The notes beneath the pieces were generated by a model. That model did no database searches and was not told where the DNA came from. It saw only the letters and a list, made by a program, of their open reading frames with translations. Made by a program: the position numbers and the translations under genes. This document shows, in pieces, positions 1-4,895 of a stretch of 5,808 nucleotides of DNA. The stretch is from Candidatus Margulisiibacteriota bacterium (GTDB lineage: Bacteria; Margulisbacteria; Termititenacia; Termititenacales; Termititenacaceae): positions 1 to 5,808 of the forward strand of contig JAISEH010000131.1 of assembly GCA_031264205.1 (NCBI GenBank), written 5' to 3'. The first letter of the stretch is position 1, and the number at the start of each line of letters is the position of its first letter.

Positions 1-125
1 ATCAGCGTTGCTACTATAGAAGCCCCATCCATAGTATAATTAAAGCATAAATTTTACTGATAAGACAAGTACAAGCGCTGAAATTTCCAAATTAAGATCG
101 GCGCGGCTCAAGTATCATGTTGGTT

Positions 126-977
126 TTATTTATTTACTTTTTCTTTTTTATTTTTGTCCACATCTTCAATAATCGTGCCCAAAACTTTGGTGAAATCCAC
201 AACGTTTTTCGGAGTGATCACCCGTCCGCTGGCAATCTCCTCCACATTCTCTTTTTTGGCATTGCTGTATTCTTTACGCATGATCTGGCGAATCTCTTCA
301 AAAGGAACCGGATTCCTTTTTTCGGACAATTCAGGCGCTGTGGCTTCTGACAACATATCGAATAATAACCCCAGCGAGCCTACATCGGCGCGCTGAGGTC
401 CTTTCTTGGCGCCCTTGCATTTTTTATAATTTCCGGCGGCAGACCAAGCCTGCTTCATTTCGTTCGTCAAAATAGCATACTCAAAACCCTGTGTTTTGCT
501 TTTGGTCTGCAAGTCCTTGCCATCTTGCACATTCTGCAATCTCTGGGTAATCCATTCCGCGCTATAACCTCTTTTCAAATAAGTCCTTAAAGCGCGATCT
601 ATGGTCAGCTCCAGGGCTATGGTTTCATCCACACGTTCTTTGCCGACCATGGCCAGCCAGCGTTTGAACAACTCGGCCTTCGGTGAAGATGTGGATTGTA
701 TCATTCTCAAAAGCTGTTCGGTGTTCGCCACATCGGTCATATAAAACTTGCCGTCCGCTGACTGCATTTTCAGCTGGTGGCAATTTGTAATCACCCGGCA
801 ATCTTCCTGCTCCAGCCGGTGCTTTAAAGTTTTCCAATAATTATTTGGATTGGGGCTGCCTGTCACGGCTCTGATGAAATCGACAATCGAGAAATACCAT
901 TCTCCTTCTTTCTCATTCCATACCGCGCGGATTTTATTATCCTCAAATGGTCGAGCAGCTTTGTTCTTTTTTGACAT
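126..977 (-). CDS. Bro-N domain protein (phage antirepressor-like)
   Basis: A 283-residue soluble protein whose N-terminal part (about residues 10-110) reads like the Bro-N domain of BRO/antirepressor proteins. It has an opening 'KIRAVWNEKEGEWYFSIVDF', a 'YWKTLKHRL' segment, 'TNCHQLKM', 'ADGKFYMTDVANTEQLLRMI' and 'SPKAELFKRWLA'. The remainder (about 120-260) also resembles the long chromosomal form of this family: 'AIDRAL'-like at 126-131, 'YLKRGYSAEWITQRL', 'GFEYAILTNEM' and 'LLFDMLSEAT'. Bro-N domains are associated with DNA binding in viral proteins; the role of the stand-alone bacterial members is not established. The C-terminus is lysine-rich. The ATG is supported by an AGGAGG (983-988) five bases upstream. 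It is transcribed away from the tRNA and is probably monocistronic. No clear terminator is visible in the 125 bases downstream. Family assignment is fairly sure; function is unknown. Confidence 0.88.
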   Translation of the reverse strand: MSKKNKAARPFEDNKIRAVWNEKEGEWYFSIVDFIRAVTGSPNPNNYWKTLKHRLEQEDCRVITNCHQLKMQSADGKFYMTDVANTEQLLRMIQSTSSPKAELFKRWLAMVGKERVDETIALELTIDRALRTYLKRGYSAEWITQRLQNVQDGKDLQTKSKTQGFEYAILTNEMKQAWSAAGNYKKCKGAKKGPQRADVGSLGLLFDMLSEATAPELSEKRNPVPFEEIRQIMRKEYSNAKKENVEEIASGRVITPKNVVDFTKVLGTIIEDVDKNKKEKVNK

Positions 978-1064
978 AAGTACCTCCTCGTTCAGGTATT
1001 TTACTAAATTTTAGGAAAGTAGTATAGCCTCCAGAAACAGGCCAACATTCCAGATATTGAGTTG

Positions 1065-1080
1065 GCTCCCCGCGTCGAAC
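1065..1080 (-). other. Possible degenerate tRNA 3'-end remnant
   Basis: GCTCCCCG (1065-1072) and TCGAAC (1075-1080) match the same two blocks at the 3' end of the tRNA-Asn gene (1160-1167 and 1176-1181). Here they are separated by 2 rather than 8 bases. It could be a deleted relic of a tandem tRNA copy or an old attachment-site scar. The match is short and may be chance. Confidence 0.25.
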
Positions 1081-1130
1081 TTAACAAGCGTAGCGAAGTT
1101 AAGTGAGACCCACAAGCTCACGAAGTGAGC
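1079..1130. repeat. Two adjacent hairpins downstream of tRNA-Asn
   Basis: Two perfect inverted repeats lie side by side. ACTTAAC (1079-1085) pairs with GTTAAGT (1098-1104) across a 12-base loop. GCTCAC (1116-1121) pairs with GTGAGC (1125-1130) across a 3-base loop. A third segment (1148-1157, TTTGCGCTAC region) is nearly complementary to the loop and right arm of the first hairpin. No T-tract follows on either strand, so these are not standard intrinsic terminators. They may be tRNA 3'-processing structures or a dispersed REP-like repeat. The 183 bases between the Bro-N gene and the tRNA contain no other gene I can support. Confidence 0.5.
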
Positions 1131-1160
1131 GCCGTGAGTAGGACGACTTTGCGCTACAAG

Positions 1161-1233
1161 CTCCCCGAGTAGGACTCGAACCTACGACCCAATGATTAAC
1201 AGTCATTTGCTCTACCGACTGAGCTATCGGGGA
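1161..1233 (-). tRNA. tRNA-Asn (anticodon GTT)
   Basis: On the minus strand the sequence folds as a complete 73-base cloverleaf. The 7-bp acceptor stem pairs TCCCCGA with TCGGGGA. The D arm is GCTC/GAGC, and a 5-bp anticodon stem AATGA/TCATT encloses the loop CTGTTAA (anticodon GTT, asparagine). The variable loop is GGGTC. The T arm GTAGG/CCTAC encloses TTCGAGT, and the discriminator base is G. The next three bases are CTT, so the CCA end is not encoded and must be added by CCA-adding enzyme. A well-spaced promoter lies just upstream. The gene sits at the junction between a Bro-N gene and an AT-rich accessory operon. Confidence 0.97.
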
Positions 1234-1281
1234 ACGAAAAACAGGTATATTCTATTATCTAAACTAGAAATTAACAATAAC
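1222..1281 (-). repeat. Direct repeat copy 1: tRNA promoter plus tRNA 5' end
   Basis: About 60 bases covering the -35 and -10 elements, the short leader and the first 12 bases of tRNA-Asn. They recur, imperfectly, at 1327-1384 in the same orientation. The blocks AGCTATCGGGGA, TATTATCTAA and TAACAATAAC are identical in both. This is the functional copy because it leads into the intact tRNA. Confidence 0.8.
1249..1277 (-). promoter_or_regulatory. Promoter of tRNA-Asn
   Basis: On the minus strand, -35 TTGTTA (1272-1277), a 17-base spacer and -10 TAGAAT (1249-1254) place transcription start about eight bases before the mature tRNA 5' end. The same hexamer positions and the same 17-base spacing are kept in the duplicated copy at 1352-1380, which supports the assignment. 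Confidence 0.75.
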
Positions 1282-1326
1282 TACAACACGTTACATGAAA
1301 CAGCGGCCGTGTTAGCGGGCGCTGTT

Positions 1327-1338
1327 AGCTATCGGGGA
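1327..1338 (-). pseudogene. tRNA-Asn 5' fragment
   Basis: Twelve bases identical to the 5' end of the tRNA-Asn gene (acceptor strand TCCCCGA plus TAGCT). After them the sequence diverges: the D loop, anticodon arm and T arm are missing. A GC-rich imperfect hairpin (about 1301-1324, arms CAGCG/CGCTG) occupies the place where the tRNA body would be. It is best read as the relic of a tandem tRNA copy, or as one end of an insertion/excision event. Confidence 0.6.
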
Positions 1339-1351
1339 ATGAGACAGATGT

Positions 1352-1380
1352 ATCTTATTATCTAATTTACAAAATAACAA
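1352..1380 (-). promoter_or_regulatory. Duplicated tRNA-type promoter (P2)
   Basis: On the minus strand, TTGTTA (1375-1380), a 17-base spacer and TAAGAT (1352-1357). The hexamers and spacing match the tRNA-Asn promoter although the surrounding bases have drifted. If active it would transcribe the truncated tRNA start and then run through the second promoter into tRNA-Asn, giving a tandem-promoter arrangement. Confidence 0.55.
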
Positions 1381-1407
1381 TAACCGCACAGCTGTTTACT
1401 AGACGAG

Positions 1408-1671
1408 CTAGATAATGGCTAAAGTTTCTTTGACCGACGAGTTTGTATCGTTGGTAAAAATTATTTTATTGTTAGTATATTTTTCTTTTATTTGCGTTAT
1501 AAATTCGTCTGCCCAAGACGGTGTCAGCACGTCAACCCCAGCGAAATCAATAACAATTTCTTCCTGCGGTACAATATTTGATAATAAATAACTATCCGTG
1601 GCAAAAAAAGCCTCCCTGCCTGCCGGTCTGGAAACAAGAATTTTCCCGTATTTTTTAACATCGATCTTCAT
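1408..1671 (-). CDS. STAS-like (DUF4325-type) small protein
   Basis: An 87-residue protein resembling the STAS-like DUF4325 family. Its core strand-turn-helix reads 'IVIDFAGVDVLTPSWADEFI' (residues 39-58), matching the family pattern hydrophobic-DF-x-GV, then a Ser/Thr, then ADE. Canonical STAS anti-anti-sigma proteins (SpoIIAA/RsbV) carry their phosphorylated serine at about this place, so Ser52 or Thr50 is a candidate. This is inference. It is the second gene of an operon with the GHKL ATPase. Only 9 bases separate the two, and the AGGAG ribosome site (1678-1682) overlaps the ATPase stop codon and lies six bases before the ATG, which indicates tight translational linkage. The gene is very AT-rich. 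It probably acts as the protein partner of the ATPase; target unknown. Confidence 0.82.
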   Translation of the reverse strand: MKIDVKKYGKILVSRPAGREAFFATDSYLLSNIVPQEEIVIDFAGVDVLTPSWADEFITQIKEKYTNNKIIFTNDTNSSVKETLAII

Positions 1672-1680
1672 AAGTAACTC

Positions 1681-2349
1681 CTATTTATATTTTAGCAAAA
1701 CTACACAACCAAATACAGTATCTTCTCTTTTTGTCGGAAAAACTTGATTGGTAGTCAATGCCACACTACCAACATTGGCGGATTGTCTTTCCGTTTTGCC
1801 GAAATTTATTTTGCCGCCGGATATCTCACAAAAACCTTTGCCGGATTGAAAATATAAATCCCAATTTTGTTCCGTTACTATTTTGGCTACGAATTTCAAT
1901 CCATTACCTCTTTTTTCCGGACTCCTACCTGATACTCTTTCGGTAAAAGCAATCCGCAAAGCCTCTTCGTCAGAACCAATATTCGGTCTTACTTTGCTCA
2001 ACGTTTTGCGCACACCAACTCCTCGATCAACAAGCAACACAAATCCTTTTATTTGCCAGTTAAAATAAAGACCGGAAATATCTCTCCAGTCTCCGAGGTT
2101 ATGGTCGAAAGCGTTATTACCAATTTCTCCGCAAATAGCAGTTAAGAGATTGTTTTTCACTTCTAGGTAAAAATTATCAAGTCTGGCATTGAACTTATCT
2201 CTAGACTCGCAACGATATTGTTCTTCTAATACAGCATTTAATTTTCTTTGCCATTCCTTTTGAACAGAGATAGTGCCAGACGGATTTTCTACATACAAGC
2301 TGGCAAGGATTTTTTCTATTTTCTGCTCTTGAGAAAACACATTTAACAT
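1681..2349 (-). CDS. GHKL-fold ATP-binding protein (anti-sigma-kinase-like)
   Basis: A 222-residue cytoplasmic protein with the three ATP-binding boxes of the GHKL (histidine-kinase/Hsp90/MutL) fold. The N box is 'EIGNNAFDHN' (75-84, with Glu75 and Asn79). The G1 box is 'VDRGVGVRKTL' (107-116). The lid and G2 box end in 'KRGNGLKFV' (146-154). The ATPase domain runs from about residue 60 to 222 and ends in a short strand 'FGCVVLLKYK'. Residues 1-60 are a charged helical N-terminus with no motif I recognise. There is no histidine phosphotransfer domain, receiver or membrane segment, so it is not a conventional sensor kinase. RsbW/SpoIIAB-type serine kinases are the closest functional analogy. 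It is the first gene of a bicistron with the STAS-like gene. The start is preceded only by a weak ribosome site, so the exact start is less sure. Confidence 0.85.
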   Translation of the reverse strand: MLNVFSQEQKIEKILASLYVENPSGTISVQKEWQRKLNAVLEEQYRCESRDKFNARLDNFYLEVKNNLLTAICGEIGNNAFDHNLGDWRDISGLYFNWQIKGFVLLVDRGVGVRKTLSKVRPNIGSDEEALRIAFTERVSGRSPEKRGNGLKFVAKIVTEQNWDLYFQSGKGFCEISGGKINFGKTERQSANVGSVALTTNQVFPTKREDTVFGCVVLLKYK

Positions 2350-2394
2350 GGACTCATTCTAACATTATCTGGCGGGTAATTCTTGTTTGACCTC

Positions 2395-2424
2395 TTTCTA
2401 TGCAATAACTCGTTAACGCGTCAA
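2395..2424 (-). promoter_or_regulatory. Candidate promoter of the GHKL-STAS operon
   Basis: On the minus strand, TTGACG (2419-2424), an 18-base spacer and TAGAAA (2395-2400), giving a leader of about 40 bases. A perfect 8-bp palindrome CGTTAACG (2411-2418) abuts the -35 element inside the spacer, a position suited to a repressor. The upstream gene's terminator T-tract overlaps the -35 region, so the operon should be transcribed separately from the tail-like gene. Confidence 0.45.
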
Positions 2425-2465
2425 AATAAAAACAAACGCCCCTCTAGCTTCAGCCCAGCTAGGGC
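2422..2465 (-). terminator. Intrinsic terminator of the tail-collar-like gene
   Basis: On the minus strand the stem starts inside the last codons of the gene. TAGCT (2457-2461) pairs with AGCTA (2445-2449) around a 7-base loop, extended by CCC/GGG after a 2-base bulge. It is followed by a T-rich tract (GTTTGTTTTTATTTT). The stop codon lies within the left arm. On the plus strand the same hairpin is followed by ATTATTTTTT, so it may act in both directions. Confidence 0.65.
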
Positions 2466-3151
2466 ATTATTTTTTCAATGAAAATCACAGTGCAAAAAGC
2501 CGGACGATTGTCGGCTTCCCCGCCGGCAGGATTTATGGAAATGTTTGTGCCACCGTTCTGTATTGAAACATTTGAAACACCCCGCATGAGATAACAATTT
2601 CCATAGTCGGGCCAGAGTCCCCATTCGTATCTAGTTCCACCGGCATTGTCCCTGACCCAATTGTGGGTGTGCCCTGGATCATTAACACCATGTCCGTGGC
2701 CGGGATCGTACACCTCGTGTGCATGATATGGTAACTGTGCTGTGTCCGTACCGCCGGTGTGGCCATAATCAGCGTAGGCGCCACCACGTATAAATTTATT
2801 AACAAGATTGAGCGTGCCGTTCTGACCATCGCAAATTTTCCAGATCTTCTTGAAATCCGCACTGGCCTCGTCCCAAGCGGTGGAGCTAAAGGGAAGTATT
2901 GTGCCTCTCGGGAAAAAGCCCAATGTGCTCAATGAATTTAATATAGCCAGCTTGTTGTTCATTTCATTCAAACTATCATAGACTGCTTTCGATGAAGGAT
3001 ATTCTGTAGAATCATTGTTTACAGTGTCCTTTTTATTCGCCACTTTTTCTTTAGTATTTAGCGCCGCGGTCATGCCCGCCGCGGAAAGTTGTTCGCCTTT
3101 TAAAATATAATACGGATCCCCCGCAAAACTTTCTGTGTAATTATTAGCCAT
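2459..3151 (-). CDS. Phage tail-collar/tail-fibre-like protein
   Basis: A 230-residue protein with the features of a receptor-binding tail fibre tip. Residues 46-60 ('NDSTEYPSSKAVYDS') match a repeat seen in tail fibres. Residues 79-123 ('FFPRGTILPFSSTAW' then 'WKICDGQNGTLNLVNKFIRG') are collar-domain-like. The end 'DNRPAFCTVIFIEKIM' (214-229) matches the usual C-terminal strand of such fibres. Between them HxH motifs occur at 143-145, 152-154 and 161-163, exactly nine residues apart with 'DPG' before the second and third. In T4-type fibres HxH motifs bind metal ions along a trimer axis. A strong ribosome site (3159-3165) fixes the start. There is no signal peptide. No other virion gene is visible nearby, so it is an orphan: a prophage remnant, a moron, or part of a contractile-particle locus off-window. 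It is divergent from an XRE regulator. Confidence 0.82.
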   Translation of the reverse strand: MANNYTESFAGDPYYILKGEQLSAAGMTAALNTKEKVANKKDTVNNDSTEYPSSKAVYDSLNEMNNKLAILNSLSTLGFFPRGTILPFSSTAWDEASADFKKIWKICDGQNGTLNLVNKFIRGGAYADYGHTGGTDTAQLPYHAHEVYDPGHGHGVNDPGHTHNWVRDNAGGTRYEWGLWPDYGNCYLMRGVSNVSIQNGGTNISINPAGGEADNRPAFCTVIFIEKIMP

Positions 3152-3171
3152 AAATATGCCCCCTTGTTTTA

Positions 3172-3200
3172 TTTATACCACTGATTAGTGGTGTAGATAA
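3172..3200 (-). promoter_or_regulatory. Candidate promoter of tail-like gene with operator in the spacer
   Basis: On the minus strand, TTATCT (3195-3200), a 17-base spacer and TATAAA (3172-3177). The palindrome at 3177-3192 fills almost the whole spacer. An alternative promoter with a better -35, TTGCAA (3222-3227), and TATGCT (3200-3205), 16-base spacing, would place the palindrome just downstream of the start site. In either case a bound repressor would block transcription of the tail-like gene. Confidence 0.4.
3177..3192. promoter_or_regulatory. Operator-like palindrome O1
   Basis: ACCACT-GATT-AGTGGT is a perfect 6-bp dyad with a 4-base centre. Twelve of its bases recur, inverted, at 3237-3248 beside the XRE gene start. 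The dyad size suits a dimeric XRE-type repressor. The link to the neighbouring regulator is inferred from position. Confidence 0.5.
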
Positions 3201-3236
3201 GCATATCACGGATATAAGATTTTGCAAGTGAAAGGA

Positions 3237-3248
3237 ACTAATCAGTGG
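3237..3248. promoter_or_regulatory. Operator-like site O2 overlapping the XRE start codon
   Basis: ACTAATCAGTGG is the exact reverse complement of 3178-3189 in O1. It spans the gap between the ribosome site (AGGA, 3233-3236) and the GTG start codon of the regulator gene (3245). Binding here could block translation initiation or transcription and give autoregulation. The centres of O1 and O2 are about 57 bp apart. Confidence 0.45.
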
Positions 3249-3553
3249 CTCGATATGAAAAACCGCACAAGCCGGATAAAAAACTATTGCTGGCTCTGGG
3301 CAGACGGCTCCGGTCCCTGCGTGAACGCCAGGGACTGACTATCGAGCAGTTGAGCGCGGCGGCGGACATCAATTTTAAATATCTCCAGCGTTGCGAGACC
3401 GGACGGAGCAATCCGTCCGTTTCTATATTGTTCGCCATAGCCAGCGGGCTGGCAGTAAGACCGGAAAAAATCATTGCGGGAATAAAAAAATCTAATTCGC
3501 CATTTAGCCCAGCGCTACATCCAAGATCATCATCAGCAAAAATCCGCCCATGA
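3245..3553 (+). CDS. XRE-family helix-turn-helix regulator
   Basis: A small DNA-binding protein with one HTH_3 domain over residues 15-75. It includes 'LGRRLRSLRERQGLTIEQLS' and continues with the recognition helix region around 'NFKYLQRCETGRSNPS' and 'ILFAIASGLAV'. The start is GTG with AGGA eight bases upstream. It has no sensor domain, so it is probably a constitutive or autoregulated repressor. Residues after about 81 are serine/proline-rich and are encoded where the gene overlaps the convergent ZIP gene by 50 bases. They look like antisense read-through rather than domain. A one-base insertion in the A7 run at 3484-3490 would stop translation at once after Lys-Lys-Ile. It is divergent from the tail-like gene, with shared palindromic sites between them. 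Confidence 0.85.
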   Translation: MARYEKPHKPDKKLLLALGRRLRSLRERQGLTIEQLSAAADINFKYLQRCETGRSNPSVSILFAIASGLAVRPEKIIAGIKKSNSPFSPALHPRSSSAKIRP

Positions 3554-4295
3554 CCGCCAGCGTGCCCAGATTGGAATGTTCACCCAGACGCGCTTCCGGG
3601 ATCAATTCCTCCACGACCACATAGAGCATAGCTCCCGCCGCAAAAGCCAGCAGCCACGGCATGTACGGCGCGATCAAACCGGCCGCGAACACCACCAGCA
3701 GACCGAATAGCGGCTCGACCGCGCCCGACGCGCAACCCAGTAAAAAAGCCCGGCCGGCCGGCAAACCCTCTTGCCGGAGCGGCAAAGCAACCGCGGCGCC
3801 TTCCGGAAAATTTTGAATGCCGATACCTAGAGCCAGAGCCAGCGCGGACATGTACAACGCCGGTTCGCCGCCGTGCTGCGCCGCCAGTGCAAAAGCCAGA
3901 CCGACCGCCATGCCTTCCGGAATATTGTGCAGGGTCACCGCCGAGATCAGTAAGGTCGTCCGCTTCAGCGAATTGGATACGCCCTCGCGCACATTGGTGA
4001 AAGCGTGCAGATGCGGAATAAATCTGTCCAGCCCGTACAAAAAAAGCACGCCGATGACCAAACCGCCGGCGGCAGGCAACCAGCCGATTTGTCCGGCCGC
4101 TGTTGTCTCCTCGATCGCCGGCACCAGCAGGCCAAATACAGAAGCGGCGATCATCACGCCGGCCGCAAAGCCGAGGACCAAAGTCTGCATCATCCGGCTC
4201 GTCTGCTGGCGAAAAAAGAAAACCAGCGCCGCGCCCAGACAGGTCATTAAAAATATAAAACCGGTGCCGCCAGCCGCCCACAAAAAATCACGCAT
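3504..4295 (-). CDS. ZIP family divalent metal transporter (GufA-like)
   Basis: A 263-residue inner-membrane protein with about eight hydrophobic segments. It is expected to import zinc or related divalent metals. The two signature ZIP motifs are present: 'TLHNIPEGMAVG' in segment 4 (His123, Asn124, Pro126, Glu127) and 'IQNFPEGAAVALPLR' in segment 5 (Gln161, Asn162, Glu165). The second motif is of GufA type. 'VEELIPE' in segment 7 (228-234) and a histidine pair (His95, His97) in the loop before segment 4 add possible metal ligands. It begins 9 bases after the stop of the thioredoxin gene with no visible Shine-Dalgarno sequence, so translation probably depends on coupling. Only a weak stem (CTAA/TTAG) with a T7 tract follows it. 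The substrate cannot be told from sequence. Confidence 0.93.
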   Translation of the reverse strand: MRDFLWAAGGTGFIFLMTCLGAALVFFFRQQTSRMMQTLVLGFAAGVMIAASVFGLLVPAIEETTAAGQIGWLPAAGGLVIGVLFLYGLDRFIPHLHAFTNVREGVSNSLKRTTLLISAVTLHNIPEGMAVGLAFALAAQHGGEPALYMSALALALGIGIQNFPEGAAVALPLRQEGLPAGRAFLLGCASGAVEPLFGLLVVFAAGLIAPYMPWLLAFAAGAMLYVVVEELIPEARLGEHSNLGTLAVMGGFLLMMILDVALG

Positions 4296-4304
4296 AATTA
4301 TTGT

Positions 4305-4877
4305 TTATTTTTGTTTCAGCAATACTTCCAGCGCCGCCATGATCTCCGGTGTGTCCCATTCCATGCTGCCGATCACTCTGACGATGATCCGTCCTTGCCG
4401 GTCAATAATATATGTCGTCGGAAAAGCATTGACCCCGTAAAGCCGCGTGGTTATTTTGCCGGAAGCATCCAGTCCGGCCGGAAAAGAAAGTTTATGCTCC
4501 GTCATAAAATCGCGCACGACTTCCGGCTCATCCTGATAATTTACCGCCAGCATTTCCAGTCCCTGCGCTTTAAATTTCTGGTAGAGCCTTTCCATGGACG
4601 GCATTTCATCCTCGCAGGGTCCGCACCAGCTCGCCCAAAAATTTAAAAACACCACTTTGCCGGACAGCTCCTGAATGTTCCGCGTGCTGCCGGACACCAG
4701 CGGCACAGTAAAATCAGCAGCCGGACGCGTTTTCCGCAAGACCGGCACATTGGCCGAGGCAAAAGCCTGACGCACTTCCGGCGTGACAGAAATATTCGGC
4801 GAGGCCTTATCACCAGCAGCCAGACTTAAAGAAACCAGACAAGAAACCAAAAATATTTTACGCACAAAAAACTTCAT
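4305..4877 (-). CDS. TlpA/ResA-like exported thioredoxin
   Basis: A 190-residue exported thiol-disulfide oxidoreductase. Residues 1-21 form a signal peptide (MKFFVRK n-region, hydrophobic core, cleavage near 'LSLAAG'). The thioredoxin-like domain (about 52-188) has the active site 'WASWCGPC' (Cys85, Cys88), followed by 'EMPSMERLYQKF' as in TlpA/ResA. The cis-proline loop is 'AFPTTYIIDRQG' (Pro153). Family members reduce disulfides outside the cytoplasm, for example apocytochrome c or other cysteine proteins, and are recharged by CcdA/DsbD. Here a CcdA-like gene lies 18 bases upstream, supporting that role. A strong AGGAGGG (4884-4890) six bases before the ATG fixes the start. Cys13 follows 'LVS' and superficially resembles a lipobox, but the hydrophobic stretch before it is too short. 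The natural substrate is not evident. Confidence 0.92.
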   Translation of the reverse strand: MKFFVRKIFLVSCLVSLSLAAGDKASPNISVTPEVRQAFASANVPVLRKTRPAADFTVPLVSGSTRNIQELSGKVVFLNFWASWCGPCEDEMPSMERLYQKFKAQGLEMLAVNYQDEPEVVRDFMTEHKLSFPAGLDASGKITTRLYGVNAFPTTYIIDRQGRIIVRVIGSMEWDTPEIMAALEVLLKQK

Positions 4878-4895
4878 AAAAAACCCTCCTTAAAT

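Larger units (their letters stand above)
1327..1384 (-). repeat. Direct repeat copy 2: tRNA promoter plus truncated tRNA
   Basis: Second copy of the promoter/tRNA 5'-end block, about 105 bases further upstream with respect to tRNA transcription. It differs from copy 1 by scattered substitutions and small indels. It starts only 23 bases beyond the stop codon of the STAS-like gene. Confidence 0.8.

Noticed and set aside
1..32. ATG on the minus strand at 30-32 opening a frame that leaves the window
   Set aside because: Only ten codons are visible and there is no ribosome site, so no gene can be supported. The first 125 bases otherwise show only a 6-bp inverted repeat (12-17 with 31-36).
1301..1324. 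GC-rich hairpin (CAGCG/CGCTG) as an intrinsic terminator of the STAS-like operon
   Set aside because: The stem is imperfect and no T-tract follows on the minus strand.
1065..1384. CRISPR array or short tandem repeats around the tRNA
   Set aside because: The repeats are two diverged copies of a tRNA promoter plus isolated hairpins; there are no regularly spaced identical repeats or spacers.
2459..2725. Diversity-generating retroelement target in the fibre gene C-terminus
   Set aside because: No template repeat or reverse transcriptase is visible, and the C-terminal end matches a collar/fibre strand rather than a C-type lectin variable region.
3580..4281. Long minus-strand frame (233 codons) inside the ZIP gene
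   Set aside because: It is a second frame of the GC-rich ZIP gene. Its translation is arginine/glycine-rich with no domain, while the overlapping frame has clear ZIP motifs.
3817..4440. Plus-strand frame of 207 codons opposite ZIP and TlpA
   Set aside because: Antisense shadow of two well-supported genes; low-complexity translation and no recognisable family.
4837..4841. Possible lipobox (L-V-S-C13) in the TlpA-like protein
   Set aside because: The hydrophobic stretch before the Cys is only a few residues and the hydrophobic core continues past it, so ordinary signal peptidase I cleavage is more likely.
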